A DNA stretch of 64,000 nt from Abelmoschus esculentus (Eukaryota; Streptophyta; Magnoliopsida; Malvales; Malvaceae). The notes under the pieces are model-generated. The model saw only the letters and a program-made list of their open reading frames with translations. It did no database searches and was not told the DNA's origin. The stretch covers positions 18,084,501 through 18,148,500 of the forward strand of contig JAUCBN010000022.1 of the NCBI GenBank assembly GCA_035048815.1, read 5' to 3'. This document shows, in pieces, positions 1 to 13,500 of the stretch (positions are counted from its first letter, which is position 1; each line of letters begins with the position of its first letter). The position numbers were made by a program, and so were the translations under genes.

Positions 1-198
1 ACGGAACCTTTGTCCTTTTCTCATCTTTAAAGAAATGGTGGACCTCAAGTTTTCTGTTCTCACCTTGTCATGTTACTTTCGTAAAGAGAGAAAAGGAAAA
101 TCTACATTGAAATTTCCCGTTTCAAGATCTACATCATTGGAAGACATAAACAAACACCTCCAAGATTTCGTTGACAACCCAACTCAAGTATCAGTGCC
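1..198. other. 5' flank of the callose synthase gene
   Basis: This leader precedes the ATG at 199. An overlapping + frame is open from 35 to 445, but its translation has no recognisable domain, while the other frame matches callose synthases from the ATG at 199 onward. I treat this stretch as promoter/5' UTR and see no separate gene in it. Confidence 0.4.
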
Positions 199-3100
199 AT
201 GTTCCGATACCGTTTCCGGCATGACTCAGGGTCATCTCCACCGGATGATGGACTGTACAACATACTGCCTACAGATGATCTCAACTCTGACCATCCCTGT
301 CTTCAATATCCTCAAGTACGCACCGTCATATCAACCTTACGGGACGTCGGCAATCTCCGAACGCCACAGTTACATCCATGGCTTCCTTCCATGGACCTCC
401 TTGACTGGTTGCGACTGTTTTTTGGTTTCCAAAGTGGTAATGTAAAGAACCAAAGAGAACACCTTGTTCTCCACTTGGCCAACGCCCACATGAGTGTCTC
501 TCATCCTCCGGACAGCAATGGAAGCTTCCAAAACATAGTCCTCAGTGAATTCCGCGGTAAGTTGCTCGAAAATTACACTAACTGGTGTTCTTACCTAGGG
601 ACGGAATCCAATGTTCAGATTCCGGACAGCTCCGGCTTTGGTTCTGGTACTGTCCGAAGGGATTTGTTGTATGTTGGACTTTATTTGTTGATATGGGGAG
701 AATCTGCGAATTTGAGGTTCATGCCTGAATGTATCTGCTACATTTTTCATCATATGGCCATGGAATTGAACAAAATACTAGAAGATTATATTGATGAAAG
801 TACAGGACAGCCATGGATTCCATCTATATCGGGCGAAAACGCATTTCTAAACTGCGTTGTGAAGCCGATATACGATAGAATCAATGTTGAGGTGAAGAGA
901 AGCAAAAATGGAACAGCCTCTCATGATAAATGGAGGAACTATGATGATTTCAATGAGTACTTTTGGAGCAAAGATTGTTTTCACAACCTCAAATGGCCGC
1001 TTGATTTCGACAATGATTTTACGAGTAGAAGGAAAACTGGGTTTGTCGAACAAAGAACGTTTTGGAATGTTTTCAGAAGCTTTGACAGGCTATGGGTGAT
1101 GCTGTTTGTTTCCCTTCACTTAATGTGTATCTTGGCCATGGAGGAGAAGTTTCCATGGCAGGCTTTGAATAACAAAGATGACAAGATTAGAGTTCTATCA
1201 TTGTTTATCACATGGAGTGGAATGAGGTTTCTCCATGCTTTACTTGAAGCAGCCATGGAGTTCAGTCGTCTTTCGAGAGAGATGCCGGGACTAGTCCTAA
1301 GGATGGTGCTAAAGATTTTGGTTGCTGCGACATGGACTTGTGGTTTTCTGATTTGTTATACAAGGATCTGGGTGCAAAGGGACCATGACAGACATTGGTC
1401 TGGTGAGGCTAACAAAAGGGTAACTACATTTCTAAGGCTTGCATTTCTTTATGGGTTACCGGAACTGGTGAAGTTGGTACTGTTTTTCCTTCCTTGTATT
1501 AGGATGAATTGTAAGGTATTTTACCTGGTATCATGGTGGTTCCATGGCGATTGTTTTATCGGTCAAGGAATGAAGGAGGGAGTAGTTCATAGTATCAAGT
1601 ATATTCTATTCTGGGTTGTGGTGTTAGGTACCAAATTTACATTCAGTTACTTCTTCCAGATTAAACCAATGATTAGCACCACAAAACAATTATTGGATTC
1701 AACAAATGCAGAGTATGAGTGGGACAAAAATGCCATCTTTAGTGTCAGCAATAAGTTCATTTTGGGATTTTTGTGGTTACCTGTATTGTTGATTTACATG
1801 GCCGATACCCAGATTTGGTACTCAATCTATTCTCCCTTTGTGGGGGCTGCAATGGGGTTGCTGAAACAGCTCGGTGAGATCCGAAACATCGAGCAGCTTA
1901 GCTTGAGGTTCCGTCTCTTCGCCACTGCCATACGGTTTAACCTGATGCCACAAGAGGAAACAAAGATAAGTTGTCAAACTTTAAGGGAAAAGTTCAGTGA
2001 AGCTATTCATCGGCTGAAGGTGAGATGTGGGCTCAGGAAGCCTTTAGAAATGGTCGAACTTGAATCGAACCATATTGATGCTAACAAGTTTGTTCTGATA
2101 TGGAATGAAATAATTACCACTTTTAGGGAAGAAGATATCATATCTGACCATGAGGTTGAGCTATTACAATTGTCCCAACCTTCTTGGTTAATCAGGGTTA
2201 TTCGTTGGCCTTGTTTTCTTTTGGGGAATGAGTTACTGTGTGCTCTTGCTCTGGCTACAGACTTTGTTGATGCTCCGGATAACTGGCTCTGGCATAAAAT
2301 ATGCCAGAACGAGTATACACGCTGTGCTGTTATTGAAACATATGATTCTGTCAATTACTTAATGCTTCATGTACTAATCAAAACACATACCGAGGAGTAT
2401 TCAATTCTCCAAACCATATTTCAAGAAATCGATCATTCTATTGCGATCGAGAAGTTCACTAGAACATTTAGAATGGCTGCACTGCCTCAAGTTCATTCCA
2501 AGTTGATAAACCTTGTTGAATTGTTGCTTGAACTTAACAAGAATGTGAATGAGATTGTTAATGTCCTGCAGGCACTTTATGAAATTGTTGTTCGTAACCT
2601 TTTTAGAGAGCAGATGACTATCCGCCAGGGATCTTGGGTTGGCTAAGAATCCAGCTTCCACGGGCGGATATCTATTCGAGAATGTAGTTGATTTTCCGGA
2701 TCATGGTAATGAGAACTTCTATATGCAAGTTAAGCGCTTGCAGTCAATTCTTACCACCAAGGACTCAATGCAGAACATTCCTGGTAATACTGAGGCAAGA
2801 CGTCGACTTGCTTTCTTTAGCAACTCACTCTTTATGAAAATGCCTCGAGCTCCTCAAGTGGAGAAGATGATAGCTTTCAGTGTCCTTACCCCTTTCAATG
2901 ATGAAGATGTATTATACAGCAAAGAATCACTCCAAACTAAGAACGAAGATGGGATATCCATCTTGTATTATTTGCAGACCATTTATGATGATGAGTGGAA
3001 AAATTTCATCCAAAGAATGCGTCGAGAGGGAATGGAAACAGATGGTGAAATATGGACAACCAAATTAAGAGATTTAAGGCTTTGGGCATCTTACAGAGGT

Positions 3101-5362
3101 CAGACACTTGCACGCACTGTCAGGGGAATGATGTACTATTATCGAGCTCTAAAGCTTCTAGCTTTTATCGATTCTTCATCGGAGACGGATACTACCGTAA
3201 GAGAAAAGGAAGGCATTGCTTTGATGAAGTATACATTTGTAGTTTCCTGTCAGAAGTATTGGGAACATAAGGCTGAAAGGAACCCTCGTGCTGAGGAAAT
3301 CATGTATCTTTTGAAACACAATGAAGCCCTTCGAGTTTCCTATATTGATCAGGTTTCAACAGGGATTGATGAAAAGGAATACTGTTCCGTTCTCATTAAG
3401 TATGACCGGAAACTAGAAAGGGAAGTGGAGATATATCGAATCAAATTGCCTGGTCCAATAAAGCTTGGAGAAGGCAAACCAGAGAATCAGAACCACGGCT
3501 TTATGTACACACGAGGTGATGCAGTGCAAACCATTGATATGAACCAAGACAACAATTTCGAGGAAGCACTAAAAATCCGTAACCTGTTGGAAGAATTCAG
3601 GCATCGCCATGGAATCCATAGACCAACTATATTGGGAGTTAGAGAACATATTTTCACTGGCTCCGTTTCATCTGTTGCTTGGTTTATGTCAGCTCAGGAA
3701 ACAAGCTTTGTTACATTGCTTCAGCGTCTCTTTGCGAATCTACTGAAAATCCGAATGCATTATGGCCATCCCGATGTCTTTGACAGGCTTTGGTTCATGA
3801 CTCGTGGCGGCCTTAGTAAAGCATCCAAAGTGATCAATATCAGTGAGGACATTTTTGCAGGCTTTAACTGTACTTTGCGAGGGGGCAGTGTCACACACCA
3901 TGAATACATTCAGGTTGGCAAAGGGAGAGACCTTGGGTTGAATCAGATATCAACGTTTGAAACCAAGATAGCTTGTGGGAACGGTGAACAAATCCTCAGC
4001 AGAGATGTTTACAGGTTGAGTCAAAGACTTGATTTTTTCAAGATGCTATCATTTTTTTACACAACTATTGGATATTTCTTCAATACAACAGTGATCATCC
4101 TTTCTGTGTATGTATTTCTATGGGGTCAACTTTATCTGGCTCTCAGTGGTGTTGAGAATTCTGTTCTAGGGAATGACGAAAACAGCAAGAAAGCAGTCAG
4201 TGCCGTTATCAATCAAGAACTCGTCATTCAGTTCGGACTGTTTGCTACCCTTCCAGCAATACTCGAGAGCTCCATTGAGAATGGTTTTCTTGAAGCCATT
4301 TGGGAATTCTTGGTTATGCAGCTCCAGCTTTCAACTGTTTTCTATATATTCTCGACGGGAACACGTGCTCATTTCTTCGGTCGGACCATCCTTCATGGGG
4401 GTGCAAAGTATCGTCAAACCGGACGTAATTTTGTTGTGCAGCACACAAGTTTTGCAGAAAATTATAGGCTCTATGCACGCAGCCATTTCATAAAGGCCAT
4501 CGAGTTCGGATTGATTCTTACAGTTTATGCAATGTACACCCCATCAGCCAAGGTCACATTCTTTTACTTAGACATGGCAGTCACTTGTTGGCTCCTAGTT
4601 CTCTCATGGATATTTGCTCCCTTCCTCTTCAATCCTTCCGGTTTTGATTGGCTAAAGACTGTGAACGACTTCGATGATTTCATGAATTGGATTTGGTACC
4701 GTGGTGGTGTATTTGCAAAGGCAGAAGAGAGCTGGGAAAGTTGGTGGTACGAGGAGCAGCACCATTTACTCACAACCAGCCTTTGGGGAAAGCTACTGGA
4801 AATCATATTAAACCTTCGTTTCTTCTTTTTCCAGTATGGAATTGTATACCACCTGGAAATTGCAGGCCAAAGTAGGAGCGTTTATGTTTACTTGTTGTCT
4901 TGGATCTTCATTTTCATGGCATTCGGAATTTATCTAACAATGGTGTATGTTCGGGACAAATACAGGGCGAAACAGCATATATATTATCTTCGGGTGGCTG
5001 ATTACCTGTTGATAATACTAGGGATACTTCTTATTGTTCTTCTGAGAGCGTTTACAGCCTTCAAATACGTTGATATTTTCACCAGTCTGTTGTTTTTTAT
5101 TCCCACTGGCTGGGGACTTATATCGATTGCCCAGGTATTTCGACCCCTTCTTCGGCATACCAGACTCTGGGATTCGGTGGTTTCTGTGGCTCGATTGTAC
5201 GAAATACTATTTGGACTTATTGTCATGGCTCCGGTGGCAGTTTTGTCATGGTTGCCTGGATTCCAGTTAATGCAAACAAGGATTCTCTTCAATGATGCAT
5301 TTAGCAAAGGCCTGCAAATGTTCAAGATTATTACAGAGAAAGTACATCAAAAAGATGACTAA
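199..5362 (+). CDS. CALS11: Callose synthase, CALS11/GSL1-like, interrupted by one frameshift (pseudogene candidate)
   Basis: Family role: a plasma-membrane 1,3-beta-glucan synthase that makes callose from UDP-glucose. The first frame (199-2646, 815 codons) holds the N-terminal part with LLYVGLYLLIWGE, RFMPECICYIFH and several membrane segments. The second frame (about 2639-5362) holds the glucan synthase domain, with QNIPGNTEARRRLAFFSNSL, LWASYRGQTLARTVRGMMYY, MHYGHPDVFDRLW, NISEDIFAGFNCTLRGG and a YRQTGR motif (the RxTG type of this family), followed by C-terminal membrane helices. The near-absence of introns fits the CALS11/CALS12 branch. C-terminal motifs such as WGKLLEIIL and PTGWGLISIAQV look closer to CALS11. 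The two frames join only by a frameshift around 2618-2646. The loop after the LLAFIDSSSETD region (about 3160-3215) seems some 45-50 residues shorter than in Arabidopsis relatives, judged from memory. Joined length would be about 1,720 residues, slightly short. The gene may be dead or carry a sequencing error. Confidence 0.88.
2618..2646 (+). other. Frameshift point in the callose synthase gene
   Basis: The upstream reading frame stops at a TAA at 2644-2646. The downstream frame is closed by a TGA at 2615-2617, so the change of frame must lie between them. Conserved family sequence reaches close to both sides (LQALYEIVVR before, LAKNPAS after), and relatives carry a few more residues here (Q-L-R-E-D-G-L as I recall). 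That suggests a small deletion of about five bases, not an intron. Confidence 0.75.
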
Positions 5363-5679
5363 GCTCCACTTACAATTGTAGATGTCATTTTCTTACACTA
5401 AACAATGACTGTTTCTTTTTAATGTAATTTCCCATAAATGTTTGCATAAGAACTGTTCTGGTGCTTGCATAGCCAAAGGGAAGAAAATAAATATATTCTC
5501 TGTATGTATAGAAATAAATACGAGGAAGCCATCAAAGAAAGAAGCACAACAGTTATAATTAACAAAGACATTGTTACCATTAAAATGGTTAGTCTTTAAA
5601 AGCAAATCATTTAGAAAGAAACTTAGCTCAGTTGGCTGTCATCATATTGGTAGTTACAATATCCGGTTGCAATCATCGT

Positions 5680-7860
5680 TTACCCTTCGTAAGCTTGCTG
5701 ATATAATGGTGCTGAACCATTACCGCTGGCCTCGTATGCAGCAGGATAGTTCATGGGGTCCTGATTCGATATATGGCAGGTGGGGATGGGTCGGGAGCGA
5801 GGGTGATTGAAAGTTGTAGTTGATACTGGAAAAGATGAGACATATCACGTATGCATTCATTGAATGGACGGCTTTAGCTGGAGGCATCGGACCACCATTA
5901 TTGGCCCATGTTCGCTTGTTAGCAGGAACTGCAGCTGGCTTTCTCTTCTCAGTCTTGGTCTTCTCTATCTGCTCAAGGCGTTTCTTGAGGTTTCCAGGGG
6001 GAGTTCTGACTCGAGTTTGTACTCTTCAATGCACTTGATCACTGCCTGAAGTGCTGATTGCTCTATTCGAGCAGCAAGTTGCTGCATACATAAAAACGAA
6101 ACAGTACTTACTAATAGAAATGTAACTGGTAGAAATGAAGAAAAATTTATGAATAACGTATGCATTCATATGCATGTTTCTTAAATCTAATTTAGAGATA
6201 ATCCCACATCACCGTTCCTCAAAATAAAAGTGAGATTGCAACAAATATATGACAACAATCAACAAGAGACGAACACTCTGCTTGGCGCTTGCAGTAAAAT
6301 CTGGCATCAAAATTTTAAATTTAAAAGAAATGTGTAATTGAATATAGTTAATGGTAAAGAATAAAAACAATTATCAATATGAATGAAGAGTGGCATACTG
6401 CAGCACAACCAGCATTATTGCGATCATCCAAAATAGATGACACGGCCTTCATTGCATCGTTCAAGAAAGCTTTCAGCAGGGTAACTGGGGGGAACTTGTC
6501 CACAAGGCCGACTTCATAAGTGAAACGAACCGCATCAAGGTGCTGTCCCTTACTGATCAGTCAATCAATCATGTCTGCACAAAAGAATTTAAAGGCATTA
6601 GAAACTCAATCTTATAATTGTAAATTAATGGATAAAATTCCAATTCGCTAAGGCAAAAAAAAAAAAAAACAATGAGAGCATCAACAAAAGTACAGTAGTC
6701 CATTACAAGCAACGTTTCGATGAAATGCAGACCATGTTAAGGATTAAAGGGCGTTATAGACATTCAAAATGACATAATGAAAAGAACATGTATAGAATAT
6801 ACCAAGCAAAATAGCAAATCATCTGCGAGTAAATACATGCAAGATCGAATCCTTGGTTTCGAGTCATTTGGTTATGTTTCTCAACTACAACTCATATTCT
6901 TCATCTTGAAGGAGTATCCATGGCCAGCCAAAATTCAATCAATATTTCTAATGAAACGCCTATGTTAAGAAAACTAAGTCCTAGAATACAAGCTCCTCGA
7001 ATAAGCTCCCTGCACAACTTTTGAAACACTTAATCAAGTCTCACTAAATCTAACTAAAATCATAAGCGGTTTTAGAAAAATATAACTTGAGCACAAGAAG
7101 AAAACCCCCATTACCAGGCATTTTATCTCAGAGGCAAAGCAAAACTGCAAGGTTAGGCATTTGTTTCCTCCAAGCAGAGACAATGACAAGCTTCCTGTAA
7201 AGCTCCAGCTCCTCTTTGTTAACAATCCCAAAGGTAATCAAATGTTGAAAAACTGTTCGGACATTTTGAGTCTTCACATTGTCAATCCCTCTCCTTTCTT
7301 CAGCCTTCACTTTCACATTTGGCGTAACCAGCATCCTCGATTTTCCGATCACCGGATCGAGCACGGCTGGTATCAAGCTTTCTAAAACCAAAACACAAGC
7401 CCATCGTAAATCAGTTTTTCCCCGTTCCCTCTTTTATCCACCGGAAACACATCCGATATGGCCTCCATAATGAACATCGCCGGATCAATGCATTCGGATA
7501 AAAGGTGTCGGAATTTTCTCTCTTAACAAATCGATTTCTTTCTTTTGGTCAATCACGTAAGTCCAGAACTCTTTAGCTTCCATTATCAAGCATGTTGATT
7601 TCAAGATCTGCAAAAGGACGTCGCCGCGAGATTGTCTTCGAGGACGTCATCGCGTAGGGTTTTAAAAGCAGATTTTTGTGAGGAGCTCTAAGCCTCTACT
7701 CGTTTGATTTCTCTCGTTTCTTGATTGATTGGAGAGAGGTCTTGGTCTCCAAGTCCAGTGTTTCGATTTTTCGTTTCAAGACATCCAATTGTCTCATCAG
7801 ATTTCGCTCAAGTGACCTTCTGTGATCGCCGATAGGAGAGAGTTCTTTCTACACGAGAGG
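5680..7860 (-). pseudogene. FRIGIDA-like protein pseudogene
   Basis: Family role: plant nuclear FRIGIDA-like (FRL) proteins, relatives of the flowering-time regulator FRIGIDA. Reading leftward, pieces in order are: an N-terminal coiled-coil-like part (about 7700-7850), KEFWTYVIDQKKEIDLLREKIP (split, about 7500-7600), ECIDPAMFIMEAISDVFPVD (7440-7500), LESLIPAVLDPVIGKSR and LVIVSAWRKQMPNLAV (7128-7391), LDAVRFTYEVGLVDKFPPV (6409-6574) and QLAARIEQSALQAVIKCIEE (about 5960-6083). A C-terminal tail rich in Pro/Tyr ends in YQQAYEG and a TAA at 5680-5682. Splice sites are still visible (acceptor before 6574, donor near 6409, acceptor near 6084). Lesions: TGA at 7128-7130 where the family has Gly, TGA at 6561-6563, and frameshifts near 7403, 7490 and 6005. 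With at least five disabling changes it is non-coding. Confidence 0.85.
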
Positions 7861-10556
7861 AGCAGCCCGTCATTTAGCTCATCTCGAACTCGAACTCAAC
7901 AAAAAAAAATCTAATTCGACTATGAGATTGTTAATTTTTAAAAATATTTTTTTAATAATTATTTTAAAATTATTTTATTTAAAATATAAATCGAAATAAT
8001 AATTATTAGTTTGTGAATTGTTATTTTAATTTTAATATATTATTTTGGTGTAGTTATAGATTTTTATTTTTAAATTTAGACTTTAAAAGTATTTTATACA
8101 CTATTTTAATATTTTTGATTAAATTTTTTTAATTTATGTTAATATTAAATTTTATATAGTATTATTAAATTTTATTTTTAGTTAAAAATAAGGTAAATTT
8201 TTAGTGTGTTTAACGAATAACAAGTCGAACTTAATAAACAACGAATGAAGTTGATCAATATAATATTTTAATAAATACAAGTCAAACATAATTTTAATGA
8301 GCTTAACGAACAATGATCAAGCGATAATGTTTTTTAACCAGCACTGTAACGACCTTTTCTGTCTGCCACGAAAAATAATGACTTATTTAATTTTTAAAGT
8401 GCATCAGCTTTCATTATTTTAAAAGTAATTATAAGTTGATTGCAGAAAAAAGCTCGTGTTTTTAAAAATATTAGAGTCGTCTGTAATATTTTTTTGTTCG
8501 AATCTAACTTATTTTTATGTTTAAAATAAAGGTCTTTAATTAATATGTAATGGACATATATAACGTGTGAAAAAGATAAAAAATAATATAATTTATATAG
8601 TAACTGTGTTAGATAATATTATTGTATGTTATTTTTGTGGGGGTTAATGTCACCATTTAAGTACATATAACTATTAGCGCACAAATTTAGTGTGATATTC
8701 ATATGCGTGTATTTGTTAATGTTGCATAACGTATGAATCGTCAGAAATGTGGACCATCAGATTAAACCCAATGTAACGGCCAGATGAAGATATGAGAGCT
8801 TCTGCGCGTGTAATTCATGCGCCAACATTCTACATCCCTGCCTACCGTTGACCTTTTCCAGAATCTCCGCTGGTACGCGTGCTTAATTTCCCAGAAAACC
8901 TGGACAACCTTATTATATTATAGGGTTTTGCATATTGATTTATATTATACTCATTAGATCATGGTTTGTATCTCATTGATTTTGTTACCATTAATCTTTT
9001 AATTGAGTTTGTTTGTATATTTGTTATTTGTCAACCATGTGACCCTTTTATTTATAATTTGTATTCATTAATTAAATTTTAAAAATAAAAGATAGGTATT
9101 TATTAATTTTGATATTAGAGTCGTAATCATCCAAATTATCAGAGATCAACTGAATATTTGAGTTAATTCTTATTATCTATAGGTAATTTAAAATTAAAAT
9201 CAACAAGATCATGACATCATCTTTTTTATATGTGCATCATTCATAAAGGTGACGTACGAGATCTGAACCTTAAACTAACGCGGCGGTCAGTATTATTTAA
9301 CGTCGATTTAGTCTTTGGTCCGGTGTATCGTCGATCTTATTAATTAAATGCCCTATTAATTCGAATTCATCAGTTAATGTAAGCCCGTTTAATTAAGGTC
9401 AATTTTGACTTTAGAAACCGGTTTAAAATTAAGTTAGAGTTCAAAAATGGTTTTTAAAAGAAAATATTTTTGGTACCGATTTCTGGGCGTATTAGGGGTG
9501 CTAATCCTTCCCCACGCGTAACCAACTCCCGAATCCTTTTCAAAAAGAATCTCTGGTTTTCTTTTTATGGTGTCCGGTCTACCTTAATGACCAGTGGGAC
9601 TCTAATTTTATTGTTTTAAAAGAATTAATATTTTTTAAATGACATTTTAAAGGGGATTACATTAGTGGCATCAAAGACCTTTTACCTCACACTTTTCAAA
9701 ATTAATATCCATTTTCCATCTTTCGGAACTTCTTAAAAAGGCCGCTACATCATCATTGGTCATTATGGTAGATCAAACACCGTAAAACAAAATCAGAGAT
9801 TAAAAATACTAAATTCTGGAGTTAGTTACAGATGGGAAAGAATTAGCACCCTATACCGCTCCAAATTAATCCCTATTTAACTATTGCTTTATTCAATATT
9901 AAATTTTACAGGTTAAGATGATGATTAAATCAAAATTTTGCTATGTATGCGAATAAATTTTAAAGGTTTTATGTTCGAAGAATGAACAAAAACTATCATC
10001 CACTACTCATATTGGTAGCCAAATTTATCGTAAAAAAAAGCATCGCATTAATAATTGATATATCAATATGCAATCTAGTTGAAACAAATTTAAAATATAA
10101 TAGAAAATAAATATACATAAGTTACACATCAAAACATAATGTATGTTATAAAAAAGATATATCAACAATTATATATGTACGTTAATCTAAAATAAAATAG
10201 TTTTGCATATGCATGAGCCCTCTAGCTCAAGGATTAAAGGAATGGTTGTTTTTTTTAAAGATTACGGGTTCGAACATCAGCAATACTAACAGAGTATAAT
10301 AGGTAAGTTATAATTACATAAACATAATTATGGGACATATACCAAAAGAATGGAAAGATATAAAAGCTAAAAAAAAAAAAACCTTAAATGTATATTAACA
10401 ATAAGAAAGGAAATCCAATTAAAATAATATAAAAAAATTAATTGAAGCATAAATTAAATAAATTAGAGTAAATATAATTTACAAATTTGACGTACGATTT
10501 AAAAATATAAAATGGTTTTCAACAGAGGTACAATAAAATAATATGTGATTTGTACC
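7861..10556. other. Gene-free AT-rich intergenic DNA with old repeat fragments
   Basis: No open frame of note. A less AT-rich patch at about 8750-8900 has no coding signal. The block at about 9240-9790 contains a stretch (GGGTGCTAATCCTTCCCCAC) that I associate, from memory only, with Ogre/Tat-type Gypsy retrotransposons. It may be a degraded LTR element, but I see no paired LTRs. Confidence 0.4.
10212..10290 (+). mobile_element. Possible tRNA-derived SINE remnant
   Basis: A box A-like string (TAGCTCAAGGATTAAAGG) is followed about 37 bases later by a box B-like GGGTTCGAACA, the arrangement of an RNA polymerase III promoter in tRNA-derived SINEs. A similar but poorer string lies near 32570-32615 (TTCAAGTGGTTAAAG, then GTTGTTATTTTTAGAGATTA) without a good box B. 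No cloverleaf is formed, so it is not a tRNA gene. Confidence 0.25.
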
Positions 10557-13500
10557 TAGGGATGTAAAAAGCTGATTCGACCCGAAAATCCGTCTGAAAT
10601 CTGTTCGAGTCAGAACTTGGTTTGACCCGGGAATGTAATGACCCGAACTTGAGTTGGACCTGTTACTATAGTAACTGAACCCGAACTGTATCCGACCGAG
10701 AATGACCTGAACACGATTTCAACTTGTTATTGTAGACCTAAAACTCGACCTGTATTCGACTAAAATAAACCCAAACCCGAGTCTGACCTGGCAAATAACT
10801 GATATTACACGACTGAATCGTCCCGAGACCTGATTTTACCCGACCTGATAAATGACCCGACTTGTTTTGTACCCGACATGTTATTAAACTGAACTAATAT
10901 TAACAAAACTTAATATTTACATTATATATAATTAAATATACTATAATTTTATGAATTTAAAATATTGATAAATATAATTAGGCTTAAAAAATATAATTAG
11001 ACATGAGAATTAATTTAGAATTAATATTTAAATATAATATTACATATTTAATTAAATTAATTTATTTATTATTTTATTTAGTTTTAATGTATTTGATTTT
11101 AATTATAATTTTAAATTAAAGACATACATTATATTAGTAATATACATATATTAACTCATAAACAAATTAAATATATATATTAGTATATATTTAAGTATAT
11201 ATAATATATATTATATATTAAAGTATATTATATACTACATATAATACATTAATACATAAAATATAATATATATACGTATATCATATGTATTAAAGTATAT
11301 TATATATGTATTAAATTATATTATATACATACTATTTATTAATATATATTATATACATATATTAATATATACATCTTGTATATATACATATATAAAATAA
11401 TAAATATACATATATTAATGTATACATCTAATATATATCTCATATATATATAATATTAATATTTTATATATTACATATACATATACATATATTTTTATTA
11501 AGTATTTCAAGTCAAATTGATTTTTTTTAAATAAATTTAAAATTAAAATTTTGAAGAAAATTTTTTGATTTTAGGGAAAATTTTTTATTTTAACATGTTC
11601 GGGAAAATTTTTGATTTTGGAGAGAGGAAAAGGTTTTGATTTTAACCCGGGCGGGAATTTTTACCTTTTAGGCGATGGGGCTTTTGATCTTAGGGTGGGA
11701 TTTGAGGTATATTATATATAATATATATATTATATATGTATATTATATGTATAATATATGTCATATATGTATATTATATATGTATAGATAGTATACGTAT
11801 AATACATATACATATATACATATAACATATATATATATATTAATATATATAATACATATACATATAATATATATATATATATAACATTATATATTTACAT
11901 TATTAATATACATATGTATATATATGTATAATGTACTAATACATACTAACACATGTTACATATTAAGTTATTAACATAAATATATAATATATGTACTAAA
12001 CTACTAATATTATATATTAATACATATATTAAAAATTAATATATATGTTAACATGTATGATATATGTATAATATATTATATATATACATATAACATACAT
12101 ATATATAATACATATACATATAGATTATAACATATATGATACATATATAAATATTAATATATATATGTACTATATACTAATGTATATATAAATATACATA
12201 ATTTATAATTACATATTGATATAACATACATATATGATATATATACATGTACTATATATTAATTACTATATACAATTATACATATACATATGTTATATAT
12301 ATAGTATATAATATACATTTACTGATTATTATATATACATATACATATATATATATATAATATACATATATGATATATTGAATTATTGATATATATATCA
12401 ATATATTAATGTACTATGTATAATACTATTACTACTACTAAATACTAATCGACTATCACTATGTACACATATAACATACATTGATACATATATTATATGT
12501 GAATGTTAGAATGTACTTAATTATGTAGTTATGTATTATGTATAATTAATAATTGTATACATTATAAATATATTATACATATATTATTCATATAACATAT
12601 CTAATTACTAAACATCTAATTATCAATATATATTATATAAATATTTATATTAGTTATTAAATGATTAATGTATTATATATATAGTGTAATGTATATCATA
12701 TTTTAATATATATTATAATTTTATTTTCCTTATATATACAGTATTAATTCATTTACAAAAATAGTATTATTCTATAAATGGTATTATGCCATAAATAATA
12801 TTATTCATTATTTTTGTATTATTTTACTTTCAAAAATGGTATTTTTTCATATATATTATTAATCTATATATAGTATTATTCTATTTTCAAAAATAATATT
12901 AGTCTATTTATAGTATTACTCCATATATAATATATTTTCAACATATAGTATAAATTCTTTATATAGTATTAATTTTATATATACTATTATTTCATTTATA
13001 CTATAAATTCTATATATTGTCTAAAATTTATTTTTAATTTTTAAAATATATTAAATTATAGTATAATTATAAATTTATAATGTATTAAAGATAAATTTTT
13101 AATACTTTTAATTATTATATTAAATTATAATTTTGTAATTTAGTCCTTATAACTTACAAGTTATTTTTTTTGAATTGATTATTACTGATTTTTCTAATTT
13201 ACTTTAATGTTTTTAATTTTTAATTTCTGTAATTGAGTCCTTACAAGTTAATGTTGATTTTTTTTTTTAAATTTCAAAATTTAATCTTTAACTTTATGGT
13301 CTAATATTTATTCGTTTTTTTACGTATTTATATAAAATTAAAATTAATAATTTAAATTATTATGAATATAAAATCAAAATTAATTCGATCCGAAACAAAA
13401 CCGACTTGAAATGAACCCGACCTGAAATGAAACTGTCAATTATCCGATTTGGACCCGAACTGTTTGAACCCGACCTGAAATAGATCTGACCTGAAACGGA

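Noticed and set aside
2560..2700. An intron joining the two callose synthase frames
   Set aside because: Conserved residues run close to both sides of the break and the frames overlap by only a few bases. A GT-AG intron of normal length would delete conserved sequence.
10212..10290. A tRNA gene
   Set aside because: Box A and box B-like strings exist, but the arms do not pair into a cloverleaf; kept only as a possible SINE remnant.
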